A stretch of DNA of 64,000 bases from Gari tellinella (lineage: Eukaryota; Mollusca; Bivalvia; Cardiida; Psammobiidae), in contig OV277861.1 of assembly GCA_922989275.2 (NCBI GenBank), positions 42,447,623 through 42,511,622 of the forward strand. Reading direction: 5' to 3'. The position numbers and the translations under genes were made by a program. Positions 25,352-38,300 of this stretch are shown here, piece after piece. Each line of letters starts with the position of its first letter. The first letter of the stretch is position 1. A model generated the notes under the pieces. It was given only the letters and a program-made list of their open reading frames with translations, was not told the DNA's origin and did no database searches.

Positions 25352-25357
25352 TTTATT
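25352..25357 (-). terminator. Candidate poly(A) signal of gene 2
   Basis: AATAAA on the - strand about 440 nt past the stop, following the A-type MITE at 25454-25699. Its position is plausible but there is no transcript evidence. Confidence 0.25.
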
Positions 25358-25453
25358 GCAATTCCGGTTGCTGCCCGTTCCGAAGTATGTTTTAGCGGGC
25401 CGTCATTTGACGAATATAGCCAATCGATGTAGATTCTGTGTAGTGTATTGGTA

Positions 25454-25699
25454 CAGTGGAGAATCTGTTATTCTTTCCCAATAAACGCGTTTACGCTAAA
25501 ACTATTATTTGCAGTACAAACAGTTTGGAGCCAGATCAGACGCCGGGTAACCCGGCGTCTGATCAGGCTCCAAACTGTTTGCCACCAAGATAAACAAGAA
25601 TTATCAGAATTGTCCAAAAGTTGTTCTTTTCTACGTTTTAGTGCTTTGCGTTTGCGTACGTTTGCGTTTAAACGGGAAAGAATAACAGATTCTCCACTG
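25454..25699. mobile_element. A-type MITE in the presumed 3' UTR of gene 2
   Basis: Full-length, TA-flanked, reverse orientation, nearly identical to 13587-13832. It lies 95 nt beyond the stop, so it could form a long hairpin in the mRNA 3' end. Confidence 0.88.
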
Positions 25700-25793
25700 T
25701 ATGTCATCTCGATATTGATACATGTATTTTGTATCAAACATCTTATGAACATTTTATGAGGTATTGTCTCTTTAAAACCAAAGCCCCATCATC

Positions 25794-26344
25794 TTATTTC
25801 TTCTTTTTCTTTGCGGCTTTCTTTTCTTTCCCTCCTTTTGCACCTTTGTCATTCTTTTTACCTTTCTTGGGCTTGTCTTCTTTTGTTTTTCCTGGCTTTT
25901 TCTTAATGGAGCTTGCTCTGCTCGTGGAGGACGCAGGTCGTGCCAGACCCAGTGATGACTTGGATTTCTCTATATTCGGAACATCTCCATTTTTACCTTT
26001 CACAACTGTCACAGTATCTCGCAGCTGTAGCTGACTGTTTCCATCCGGTATATAAACGTCTACCTTGACTTTTTCCGCATCGGTAATACTTAAGGCCGTT
26101 TTCTCTCGTGGTTTCTCCGGCATTGTCTTTGCCCTCTCTAATTTGTTCTCTTCTGCCGCCTCATCTACGTCGGCTACTTCGAGTTTTTCGTTAGCTTTGG
26201 TATCGTCTTTCTTTGCCTTTCCGCCTCCCTTCTTCCCGCCTTTCTTTGGAGGGGCTTTCTTGGGTCCCGGCTTGGCCTTTGTACCTGCGCCCTTCTTGCC
26301 CTTCGATGGCTGCTTCTTTGGTTCAATAGGTTGGACAGGTTCTT
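25794..26344 (-). CDS. Gene 2 last exon, Lys-rich C terminus
   Basis: Acceptor aaattcacag. 183 codons including TAA. Reads EEPVQPIEPKKQPSKGKKGA, a Gly/Lys/Pro region, then a more ordered stretch (KVKVDVYIPDGNSQLQLRDT) and a poly-Lys end (KKAAKKKKK). An A-type MITE lies 95 nt past the stop. Confidence 0.85.
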
Positions 26345-29300
26345 CTGTGAATTTAAGACAGTGTTCTCTAAATGAGATCATGTCGAAACCGGTCTATATC
26401 GGTACAGTGGAGAAAACGCTATTCTTTCCAAATAAACGTGTTTACGTAAAAAATATATAGTATTTCCAATGACACAGTTTAGAGCCAGATCAGACGCCGG
26501 GTCACCCGGCGTCTGATCTTGCTCCAAACTGTTTGCCAATCAAATTAAAATAAACAGCAAGACTTGTAAAAAAAAATGTCATTTTCAGTAGTTTAGTGTA
26601 TTGTGTTGGCGTTTCGTTTGCGTTTAAACGGGAAAGAATAACGCTTTCTCCACTGTATACTAAGTAGAGTAATCAGTAACTTTCATCAACTCATAGTCCG
26701 TATCACATGCCACTCCGGTCTACTGAAAATCCGTATCGAACCATACTCGAGCTTGGTTCGGTACGTGCGGCAGTTGACGAGAATGGCCGATCGCTTTACG
26801 TAGACTAACGATTTTAGCCGAAATTAGTCCAACCTCATTAAGGGGCGCACTACATTTATGGAAAAGAAGTGGCAAAACTAGTATCTACAATAATCTGAAA
26901 TGCATTGCCATCTGGTTTGAAAAGTGTCGTCTGCTTTTATTTCGCAAATCTAAAGTTTAGTAGAGTTGACTAAACTAATGTCATAATTAGTGTCACGGAG
27001 TTTGGATGCAATTCGGACGTCTCGTTACGCGGCGTCTGAACGGGCAATTAGAAGATTCATGTGTACATGAGGTTTGTTTAACACTATGTTATAAGATGAC
27101 AAAAACAGGGCTCCTGTAGGACCTTCTGATCAGGGTGTACATTGTTAGCAATGATGTATTTTTGTACAGGTACACTATCTGTTTGCTCGTCGTGTATAAG
27201 CGTCAATGGGAATCAGTGGGTTCAAATTGTCACAGTCTGTAAATATCGACGTATCGTTTTGGAATCGTTGCCCTTTACATATATACTTGATACTAACCTT
27301 TCGTTTCCTCTGTAGCGTCATCTTGCGGAGGCGGTGATCGATTACCAAAGCAACACGTTAAAAACGTCCATTCCTGAAAAGAAATTATGTTATATTGGCA
27401 TGTACTTATTATACTTAGTATACTTTATTAGTTATACAGTTTCTTCACAGTGTACATGAGGATTTCTTCCCGGCTGAGGTAAATCTTGTTGCCTGAGCCG
27501 TCAAACTTTCCCAGAAATAATGCGACTGTTGAAAGATCTAAACAGCGAATGGTTCTTAGCCGAAATGGAATTAAAACGGAGGATGTACGATTGAATGCAC
27601 TCAATCCTGTCGAGCAATCGGCTATCTTATTTTCTGCAAAGCAAGACTCAGGGACCTGTCAGCCAATGAAAACAGCTGCATTTCCATGTACCCTGTCAGC
27701 TCACAGGGTACATGGGATTACGTCTAGGGCTCGTTGACCAATGAAAAGTAAGGAATTTACTTTGCAGTATAATAAATGTAATTATATCATGTTTAAATGA
27801 ACATACAGTGGAGAAGGTGTTATGCTTTCCCGTTTAAACGCAAACAAAAAGCAAAAGCATTGCAATAACATTTAGAAGAATAAACAGTCGAAACTCGATA
27901 CTTCGAACTTGCGTTAGTTAGAAGATACCCGTGTTTCAAAGTTAAAACGTGGCTTAACTTTGAAATATGGGTATCTTAGACTTAATCGAGAAAGAGTTCT
28001 CGAAAGTAGATTAATGAAATACTGATAAGGTCGATTTGCGAGTTCAATGTATCGAGTTTCTGTATACGAATATTCAGTAGGAGTAAAGTTACAATGAAGA
28101 GGACATTTTCGTTGCTTAAACTATTATTACAGTTGCAGATTGCATTAGACGCCGGGGTTCCGGGGTTTTTTTATTATCAGATTCTGAACTGTTTGATACT
28201 CAGATAAAAAGAAATCGTAATAATCGTTTCATATAGTAGTTTTTCTATATTTTATTGCATTGTATTTGCGTTTCTCTCATACCTCCACCCATATACAGGA
28301 GAAAACAGACAGACTTCAAGAAGTAGCCAGATCAACCGGGCTTGAAGTCAACGTCACCAAAACAAAGTGCCTCAGAATCAATCCAGGCAACATGCAAAGC
28401 CGCAACATAGAGGGACAAGCCATTGAGGACGTGGACACTTTCACTTATTTGGGCAGTATTGTGAGTAAGACAGGAGGCACAGAGGAAGATATCAAGGCCA
28501 GGATAGGGAAAGCCCGCCATGCTTTTGCGACCTTAATACCAGTGTGGAAGAACCATAACATCAACTTTAAGACAAAGCTGAGACTCTTCAACAGCAATGT
28601 GAAGACTGTCCTTTTGTATGGTGCTGAGACTTGGAGAAGCACCAAACGCCTGGATCAGCGCCTGCAAGTTTTCATCAACACATGCTTGAGACAAATTCTG
28701 CAGATACGGTGGCCAGACAGGATCTCCAACCAGGAGCTATGGGCAAGGACAGGACAGCAACCAGTCACAGAATCCATCCTACAGAAGAAATGGAGATGGA
28801 TCGGCCACACGCTGCGCAGATCACAGCCCAACATTGCAAGACAAGCACTAGATTGGAACCCTCAAGGCACCAGGCGAAGAGGAAGACTAACAAACTCCTG
28901 GCGTAGGACTCTAAATATTGAGCTCCGAAAGACAAAGATGTCGTTGGGAGAAGCCAAAGCCCGGGCCATGAACCGAACGGAATGGCGCTCTGTGGTGAAA
29001 GCCCTATGCTCCGACCGGAGCGAAGAGGATTAAGTAAGTAAGTAAGTATTTGCGTTTCGTTTGCATTTAAACTCGAAAGAATAACGTCTTTTCCTCTGTA
29101 TGGCGTCAATGATGACGTCATAATAACGCCTTCTCCACTGTAACGTTTACCCCGTGTACTACAGTATAACCTCTCTATTACGACCACTAAAATAAAGGCC
29201 AATTGACTATATAAAAGACAGTTGACAGCTTAAAGCAATGTGACAGTAAAACAGAAAGCTCCTTCAGGAGCCTTCTGTTTTACTGTCACCTTGCTTTAAG

Positions 29301-32300
29301 CAGTCACCTGTTGTATACAACTAAAACATTACACAATTTAGTGGTCGTAATAGAGAGGTTTTTCTGTACACATACCTTACTCTCTGTACTTGTTGGTTTA
29401 ACCAAGCCGTTGACCACAGCAGGGATTTTAGGCGACAAACTACCATTTCTAGGAGAGGCTGGTCTGTTACCATTCTTCTTTGACATTTGGGGCGATTTCT
29501 GACTTGTGTCCGGCTTTGGCGTGCTCGTCACAGGGGACGATTGTTTAATAGCATTCTTCTTTGACATTTGAGGCGACTTCTGACTAGGTTCCGGCTTTGG
29601 AGTACTCGTCATAGGTGGCGCAAGGGTGGATTTCTCTCTTCTAGGTGATTCTACTTTGTCAGTTTCATCGACTGTAAAAAAAAAAGCTTGGTGAAAACTT
29701 TTCACCCTTTAATCCATAGATACGCCTTTGTACGCATTGAATTAATTCATCCACTGACAAAAATATATACATTTTATACTGAATTTTTTTACAACATATT
29801 AAATTATTTCTAAATCCTAGCAGATAGTGCCAGATTATTTACAATGCTGAGGTTTGGTGCTGGTCATGGCAGTGAATGAGTAAATAGATACATCTACTGC
29901 AATACATTATAACACTGGAAAAGGAATATGAAATAAAACCAACTGTCACCATACATGTAAATCAAACATAATATAGATTCTAATACAGTGAAACCCCTCT
30001 AAATCGGACATGTGTGGGGACAACATACATGTCCGGTTTAGAGGGGTTTCCGGTTTAGAGGGGTTTTAACCCATAGCTTCTCTCTAGTAAGGAAGATAGC
30101 TGATCACTTAAAGTAGGTATAATGTAATTCAGCGCATTAAGGCGCATTCTGCTTTACTTTAAACCTGCTTAAAGCTATCATCTGCTTAATATAGAAAATA
30201 TTTCTGATTATACATATTTATGAATGAGTAAAGAAGGGTTGGAAACGGAACCAACGGTTTTGTCCGGTTTAGAGAGAATTCCGGTAAACGTGTATAGAGG
30301 TTCCGGTTTAGAGGGGTTTCACTGTAAATATTATATTTCCGATGTCAACCCCTTCACTGCCATCACGACACGTGCTTTAAACAACCGTCTTCTGCTTTTA
30401 TTTCTCAAATTCAAATTTTAGTGTTTTTTTTTAAATAAATTAATATACGTGTAGTTATGAATGTCATACCGTGTGGGTCCTGATCGGACGCCGAGTAACG
30501 AATGGCGTCTGATAAGGTTTCAATCTGTTGACAGATAATAATTGTACTCGAAGTTATACCGTGACGGAGTTACTATAGTATCCAACATTACAAAACTATG
30601 CAAATGTAAGAAAATATATGTGACTTCTTAATCATGTTTTCCAAATAAAGTATATGTATGAAATGTTACCGTCTCGAACGTCTGCGTTAAAATACAGTGT
30701 TCCCTCCCTTCAACGGCCCACCTAACAACGATTCCCTCCTTATAACGACCCTTGCCGCTGTTCCCCAAACAAGACAATTATACCTCAAACTTTCACGGCT
30801 GCAATATCATCTGCTTAAAGTTGTCGTCTGCTGGTTACATATTATTTTATATATTGAACATTTTGATAGAAAAAAACATATTGACGAGTGACAAACAGTT
30901 TGAATCCAGATCAGAATCCTGATCTGGATTCAAGCTGTTTGCAAATGTAAGCCAAATTCCCTCACTATAACAACTCCCTCCAAACAACGCACATACTTTT
31001 TGTCTCCCGTTGGGTGTCGTTGTAGTGAGGGAACGCTGTATACAAATGTAAGAAAATATATGAGACTAATTAATCATTGCAAAAATGTCAATGTATCAAA
31101 TGTTACCATCAGCAATATCCATGTCTTTCTTCTTGTCTGTCTGGGACTCCTGTGACTTTTTCCCTTTGCCACCAGTCTTTCCTTTCCCCTTCGCGCCTTT
31201 CTTAGCAGCCGCTTTTCCTTTTTTCGGCGGGGTTTTTGCTTTGGGTGCAGGTTTTTCTGTGAAGAAGGAATAAACCTCATCTCAGGTATAGTGGAGAAGA
31301 CGTCGTTTTCCCTCCATAAACGCGTTTACGATAAAAAAAAATTATTACAATAAAACCTCTCTATTACGACCACTAATAATAAGGCTAATCGGTTGTATAA
31401 AAGACAAGTGACAGTTTAAAGCAAGGTGACAGTAAAACAGAAAGCTCCTACAGGAGCCTTCTGTTTTACTGTCACCTTGCTTTAAGCATTCACCTGTTCT
31501 TAATCCCTAATAATTAACCCAATTTAGTGGTCGTAAAAGAGGGGTTTTACTGTAGCCCGACGTCTGATCAAGCTCCAAACTGTTCGCACTTTTAATGAAT
31601 CTTATTTCATCATATTTCATATTTAACAATTTCATGTTATACAAAATACAATACATGTATACACCTGAGATGAAAAGTCATTTTCAGTGATATATATATA
31701 GAGAGAGAGACAAAGACAGAGAGATGGTGGGGAATAAGAAGGGTGGAATGAGAGTTGGACTTGTAAAGAATAAGTGTGAATGCAAAGTTGCCTACTTTCT
31801 ACTGGAGCTGGTACTAGCGGTTCCTCTGGCTTTACCTCCGGTTGTTTAGGTTCTTCTGTCTTCTTAAAACATGGCAAAATGGACAAAAACGTCCCCTGCA
31901 GAACATAATATACGTTTGAAACTGACTAAAAAATTCAGAGATAGGAAACATAAACAGTAGCAGCCATTTTTACGACAATTCAAAAGAAAAATCATAAATC
32001 AAAGCGTTTGCAACATTTTAGCGTGGTTTAACTCTTTAAACTCTCGTGACATATACGCGTTCTTTGTAACAATGTGCTTGTCAAACGTACACTTATCCTA
32101 TGCAAACAGTGTAGACCCATGCAGATCATAAAGAGCTCCTCTGATCAGGGTCTGCAATGTTTGTTATTTTGCAAAACATTGTAACACACCCTCCTACAGT
32201 GGAGAATCTGTTATTCTTTCCCGTTTAAACGCAAACGTACGCAAACGCAAAGCACTAAAACGTAGAAAAGAACAACTTTTGGACAATTCTGATAATTCTT

Positions 32301-35300
32301 GTTTATCTTGGTGGCAAACAGTTTGGAGCCTGATCAGACGCCGGGTTACCCGGCGTCTGATCTGGCTCCAAACTGTTTGCAGTGCAAATAATAGTTTTAG
32401 CGTAAACGCGTTTATTGGGAAAGAATAACGTTTTCCCCACTGTAACACACCCTCCTAAGTAGTAAAAAATGGACTAGACTAAGTTTGAAAACTGGGACTG
32501 TCTTTTTGAAATTTCAATTAGGATAGTGTTAATGAGGTAAAAATATTAATACACAAAATAATTGTTTTACCTTTGATTCGTCCTCCTCTTTCTTTGTTTT
32601 AGTTTCTTCTTCCTTCTTCTATATGAAACAAACAAAATATCACTATGACAACAAAGGTATGTGATAAGTGGCCGCTCAAAATAAAATGAATTTTCAGACT
32701 TTCACATACGTATGTAAATGCTTAATTCAGGACAAAAAATAGCAAAAAGCTCTTAAATAAGCTTTCATTTTTACTTCTACCCTACATTGAAGAGACTGAA
32801 AAAAGCCAAATGTGGCTTTACAACGTGATAGGCAAACAAACACGTAAGTAGTAGTTTAGTTAACGAGTTTAAGTTAAAAATGCATTTCAAAGAAAACAAA
32901 TTAATGAGTTCGGTCAGGGTTCAAACACAGTTGGGAGAAGGCGAAAGAAGATATGCCCTAAAATATAATCCGACGCTCTACCTCAAACGACCACAGGCAA
33001 GTGGATGCTAAATGCAGCCGCTGATGGAAACAAAGAAATCTTGTCCAGAAGCAAATTGCTTTTCTTTAACCCTTTCATGATCAAATTATCCTGAGGTTTT
33101 TACTCCTTCACCGCCATATTGTCGTCTGCTCCAAAAGTTTTATCTGCATTGTCGTTTCAAAGTTAGATTTAAGGCAGTATAAGTAACGTAATTTCAAAAC
33201 AAGTGGCAAAACAGTTTTGATCCTATACGCGGCGTCTGATCAGGATTTTGCAAAAACACTGTTTGCAAATGCGCTTCATGACGCCATTGATTGTCAAAGG
33301 GTTTAAGCTGCCTTAAAGCGACTCGCAACCGGATGGTGTACTTGTCAAAATAAAATAAAATACTCAAATAAAAGCAAATTTGTGGCATTATTTGGCTTCT
33401 GACATTAAAACAATATGATCAGTCCAAAAAAGTCTCAAGAATCGTCACCGAATCTTAGATTTTTAGATATTTTCCATCGTTTTTCTATACCGACTAGTAG
33501 ACGGTATAGTTGTTGTTGTTGCTTCTCTACACGGGCTCAGACATAAACACGAGCCGAATTACGAAGTTGTATGCACTTTCGACCGCTACACATTGAAATA
33601 CGTTAAATTGATCCGAGATAAACGGATAGTTCCGTGGTCCATTGGTCTAAGCGGTTTCCCCTATTTTGCCTTCTGTCCGCCAATGCCGGGCCATGGGTTC
33701 GAATCCCACCAGAGACCAATATTTTTTTTTATTGAAATTCATTTTTTTAAACAGAATTTCTTATCTTAAACTAATTCTTTACCATTTATATAAAGCGTTT
33801 GACACATATTTACAAATTACTATTTTTAATGCACCATCTGGTTGCGAGTCGCTTTAAGCTGCCACTTGTATTTAACACACACACACACACACTTAGTCGT
33901 CTCCTCAGTGGTCATACAGTTGTAATTGCGGCAATGTATATATATACGTATATCTACATGTGTAGATGTATTTTCAACATAAAATCTGTAGCTGTATCTT
34001 GCTTACCGTTTGTTTGTCATCCGTAGTATCTCCCTTTGGCTTAAGACATGGCAAGAATGTTAGGTTGAATCCCTGAAACAACAGATACAGATACAAGTTT
34101 TATTTAGAAATCTTAAAAGTGCCTTTCAGACAACAATACTGAAGCAGACGACAATAAAGCGGAGGAGGGGTAAAACATCTCCCGAATAATTTGATCATAA
34201 AAGGGTTAATGATAATGATGGAGCTGTGACCTTCAGGTGTTTTATCCAATATAAATAACTTGTTTTTAAAATTTTGAGCGAAATAAACATATAATGTCAC
34301 AGGTACCATATACAGACAATTGATACGGTGAAGAAAATGTTATTGTTATCCAAATAAATGCACTTGCTAAAACAAAAACAACAACCTTATTTCTATTGAA
34401 AACAATTTGGTAGATCTACATGTCATCCGGTGTCTGGTGAGTCTTCAAACAGTTTGCCACTGAGACTTTTAAAAATCGTGAATATATTTCAATAATCTTT
34501 CTTTTTCAGCATTTTTAGACTGCATTGCGTCTGCGTTTTGCTTCGTTTAACTCTTTCCTCCCTGAAACTTCAAATGGACAATTCCAGTTTCCATTTTAGT
34601 CTAGTCCATTTCTGACTTTTAAGGGTTGTTTTTGTCAATGTTTGGCATTATGACAAACAATGAAGACCCTGATCAGAGGGCTCCTTTGGGAGCCCTCTGA
34701 TCTGGGTCTTCACTGTTTGCACATGACAAGTGTTCTATTCACATGTACACTGTTTCAAAAAGACGCCTATAAGCGGGACTAGGGTTCAAAGGGTTAAACA
34801 GAGAATAATAACGTTTTCTCTACTGTACCAGTAAAGTGGCAGTTTTCTCGGGTGTATCATCCTTCTCTTTGGGCTGCACTTGTGTAATATTGGACTTCTC
34901 CTTCTTCATGGACAGACCAATGCTGGACATCGTCGTGTTTCTCTGTATCAAAGATTTATCCATGTCCGACTTGTTCCGCGAGATGGCACTGACAGAGGAT
35001 TTCTCCCGTTTGGGGGCGCCGTTCCGCGAGACGGTGCTGACAAAGGATTTCTCCCGCCTGGGTGCGCCTCTAGACGTCTCGTCTACTGTCTCAGCGTGTG
35101 CTACGGCGCCATCTGGTAGTGGTAGAGAGGAACAAATTATATATAGTTCGAATTTAGAAATGAAGCACGTTTCCAAAATACTTTGCATAAGATTTTTTCA
35201 AACAGTGATGACTAAACGATTTAAATTTTAAAATAAATAACTTCTAGCGAAAAAAAATAAAACTCTGAAGTAAATATGATGATCACAAAAAAGGAGAATC

Positions 35301-38300
35301 TACTTTAACTTCCGTTTGAATACGAATGGCAACGGGTCGTTTCGGCCTACTTTTAGGGGTAGGTCCTTTCGGTTAATTTTGTGTGCCGCTTTCGGTCTAA
35401 CATTTTCAGTCGTGAGCATACTTATGGAAAGTAATTCTATCTTATACAGTTCTTTTACAATGTATCAATCAAAAATGGTATTGTATGAATCCATTTTGGC
35501 ATTATATGAAACGAAAATTCCTTTATATGCCACTCTGATGACAATGAATGGCTAGTATTATTTTAAAATGACATTTTCTACATTTTATTGCAATGTGTTT
35601 TATGTTTCGTTTAATCGGGGAAGAATAACGTCCCCGCAACTGTACGACCAATTTAGGCCAAGTGGATTCTTCCATATTTATATATTGGATTTGTCCATTT
35701 TTCATCAAAGGGATGCCTGGTCAAAATTTTCATTTTCATTTTGTTTTATATTGAAATTCCTATCAGCAAACAATGTATACTCTAATCAGACGCCGCATTA
35801 TGCGGCGTCTGATCAGAGTCTACACTGTTTGCTTATGTCCCATATATTGGATCTTGCGCACAAATGGGTAAATAACACACTCGAGTACTCGTACTCAAAC
35901 TTACTGGTTAGCATTGGCTTTCGGCTCTCCGACACCCTGTTTTTACGATGCCGCATGTAACAATATACGCCAATGCCTGCAGCGGCAATAAGAACAAGAA
36001 CGCCAATGACAATCCCGGCTATAAGCCCGGCACTCACTCCACTGCTGGAACTTGACTCTGGGCCTAGAAAGAACATGGTCGTTGGTATAGACAGCAAGTT
36101 TTGATCGAAAATGGGATACATTTGTAATTATTGCAAACAGTTCGGATCAAGATGTGACCCTGAATTATTGGGAGACTCATCTTGATATCCAAAGTTCCAA
36201 ACCTGTTTGCATACCTGCCGATAGTTATTTAAATATTGGCAGAAAATTATCCGTGAGAAAAAACATGGATGCCATTACAGCACTCCCTCTCTCTGGTAGA
36301 CAACAAATACGTGCGTTGTTCGCAGTAGGTCGTCATAGGGAGGAACTGGGCTTACATTTGCAAACAGCTTGAATCCAGTATAGACGCCGCGTCACGCGGC
36401 GTCTGATCTGGATACAAGCTGTTTGTCACTCGTCAAAATGTTTTTTTCTATCAAAATGTCCAATATGTGAAATTGAAAAAAAAAGCAGACGACAAATTTA
36501 AGCAAACGATAGTTCAGTCGTGAAAGCTTTAGATATAATTGTCTTATTTGGGAAACAGCGACAAGGGTCGTTGTAAGGATGGAATAGTTGTTGGGAGGGC
36601 CGTTGTAGAGAGGGAGCACTGTAGTTGGTTTAAACATATTTATTTCAATAATTTACATGAATTTTACAAACATACAACAAAGTTTAGGATTGAAACGAAA
36701 GCAAAACAGCTTATTGTGTTTCTCTCCTTGCACCGTTATATATACACATGCTCTATCTATAACCGTAATATATTTTATGAAAACTTATGTAACAGTAAAA
36801 TGTGTTATAAATATAATGTAGCTATTTCATAAAATGGCGCTATCTCTCTCAAAAGACACTCGGGAAAGGCGATATAAGGAACACCTAGTTACTGGTAGTT
36901 GCCCAGAGTAGTGCAAAAGAAATGCAGAATGCATATTACTTGCTCGTCGCATTAATTATACACCATATTTCCCCGCCTGTGTTAACAATCACATTTATAC
37001 TAAGCCCGTCGATCAAGAGAGGCAGCACCAACTCAACGAAATATTTCAAATTACCATAACTATGATAATAAAGATAATATTTAATGTTTTGAGAATAAGA
37101 TCAAAAATAATATGAATAGAATTTAGATACAAACAATTAATAGTAAAGAGTTGTTTTGATAAGAAATGACACACGGGGAAAGGGGGGGGGGGGAGGTTCC
37201 GAAAAAATAGGCAGATTGAAACGTAGTTTCGGTATGTATATAGCAATGTTATCAATTTCTTAAAAACGCTTTGTGCTTTGAATATACCGATGAACTGCTT
37301 CGACAATTTTAACATTTAAAACATAACCTAGTTCTGGATCACCTTGAAGGAAAACGGATAACGACGGAGATGTGTAAGAAGATACTTCATTTAAAAGTTC
37401 AATTCTTTGTATGTCAAAATGATTGCATTTTAAGAAAAAATGTGCTGCATTTTCAATTTGGCCACATGTGCAGAGAGGGGTATCAGACATGTTCTTTGAG
37501 AAGAGGTCATGATTCAAGGAGCTGCAGTTAGTACGAAGTCTTGTGAGTAAAATTTGAACTTTTCTGTGTCCATGGTAGAAATGTTTAGGTACACTATGTT
37601 TGTTAATCAGGGAAGATTTGAATGTAGAAAGGCTAGGTGACTGTCTTGTTGTTTCCGGAAGGTTGTTCCATTCTTGTATAGTTGAGGGAAGAAATGTTTT
37701 ATGATAAAAACTTGTGCGACACGTCACAGATTGAATATCATTAGCATTTCTCAGGTTGTAGCGTGATGCATTACCAACTACTTCTGGTACGAGATCTGTT
37801 AAATATTGTGGTGTCAAATTATTGACCATTTTAAAGAACAGTATTAATTTGTGATTTCTTCGCCTGGATTCAAGATTGTCCCAACCAACTTCATGTAAGA
37901 GTTTTTCAATTGAAACCAGCTTAGTTGTTCCAGTGACTATTCTAGCTGCTTCGTATTGGATTTTTTCAAGTTCATACATTTGGTTTTGAGTACAGTTACT
38001 AAAAATAATATCTCCATATTCTAAAATAGGTCTAATAAATGACATGTAAATTGTTTCAAGAGATGTTCTGTCTAATGTGTATTTAAGTTTACGCATAACA
38101 TTTATTCTACTCCAGGCTTTTGTTGTGATATAATCAATCTGGTTTTGCCATGATAAATCATTTGACAGAAACATTCCTAAATGCTTATGCGAGTCTACTT
38201 CTGGAATTATGTGATTCTGCATAAATACAGATGGATGGTTGTTTTTAACCGACTTCCGTGAGATAATTAGGGACTCAGTTTTCTTCGGATTGAACTTCAC

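Larger units (their letters stand above)
18663..25793. other. Intergenic region between the convergent genes
   Basis: No coding exon seen. 18670-20580 is mostly unique AT-rich sequence with one decayed F copy near 19850-20080. MITEs lie at 20591-21048, 21608-22350, 22600-22830 (decayed A), 23249-24408 and 25454-25699. 24690-24840 is C/T- and CA-rich. 25257-25370 has inverted copies of tattgcaattccggtt. Confidence 0.6.

Noticed and set aside
31632..31795. Extension of gene 2 exon 12 to 31632
   Set aside because: The frame passes a good donor (gtaggc) into a (ga)n-rich intron; phase with exon 13 requires the donor.
33628..33718. Functional tRNA gene
   Set aside because: The T-arm and B box are good, but the acceptor stem does not pair and it lies within a transposable element; kept as tRNA-like or SINE.
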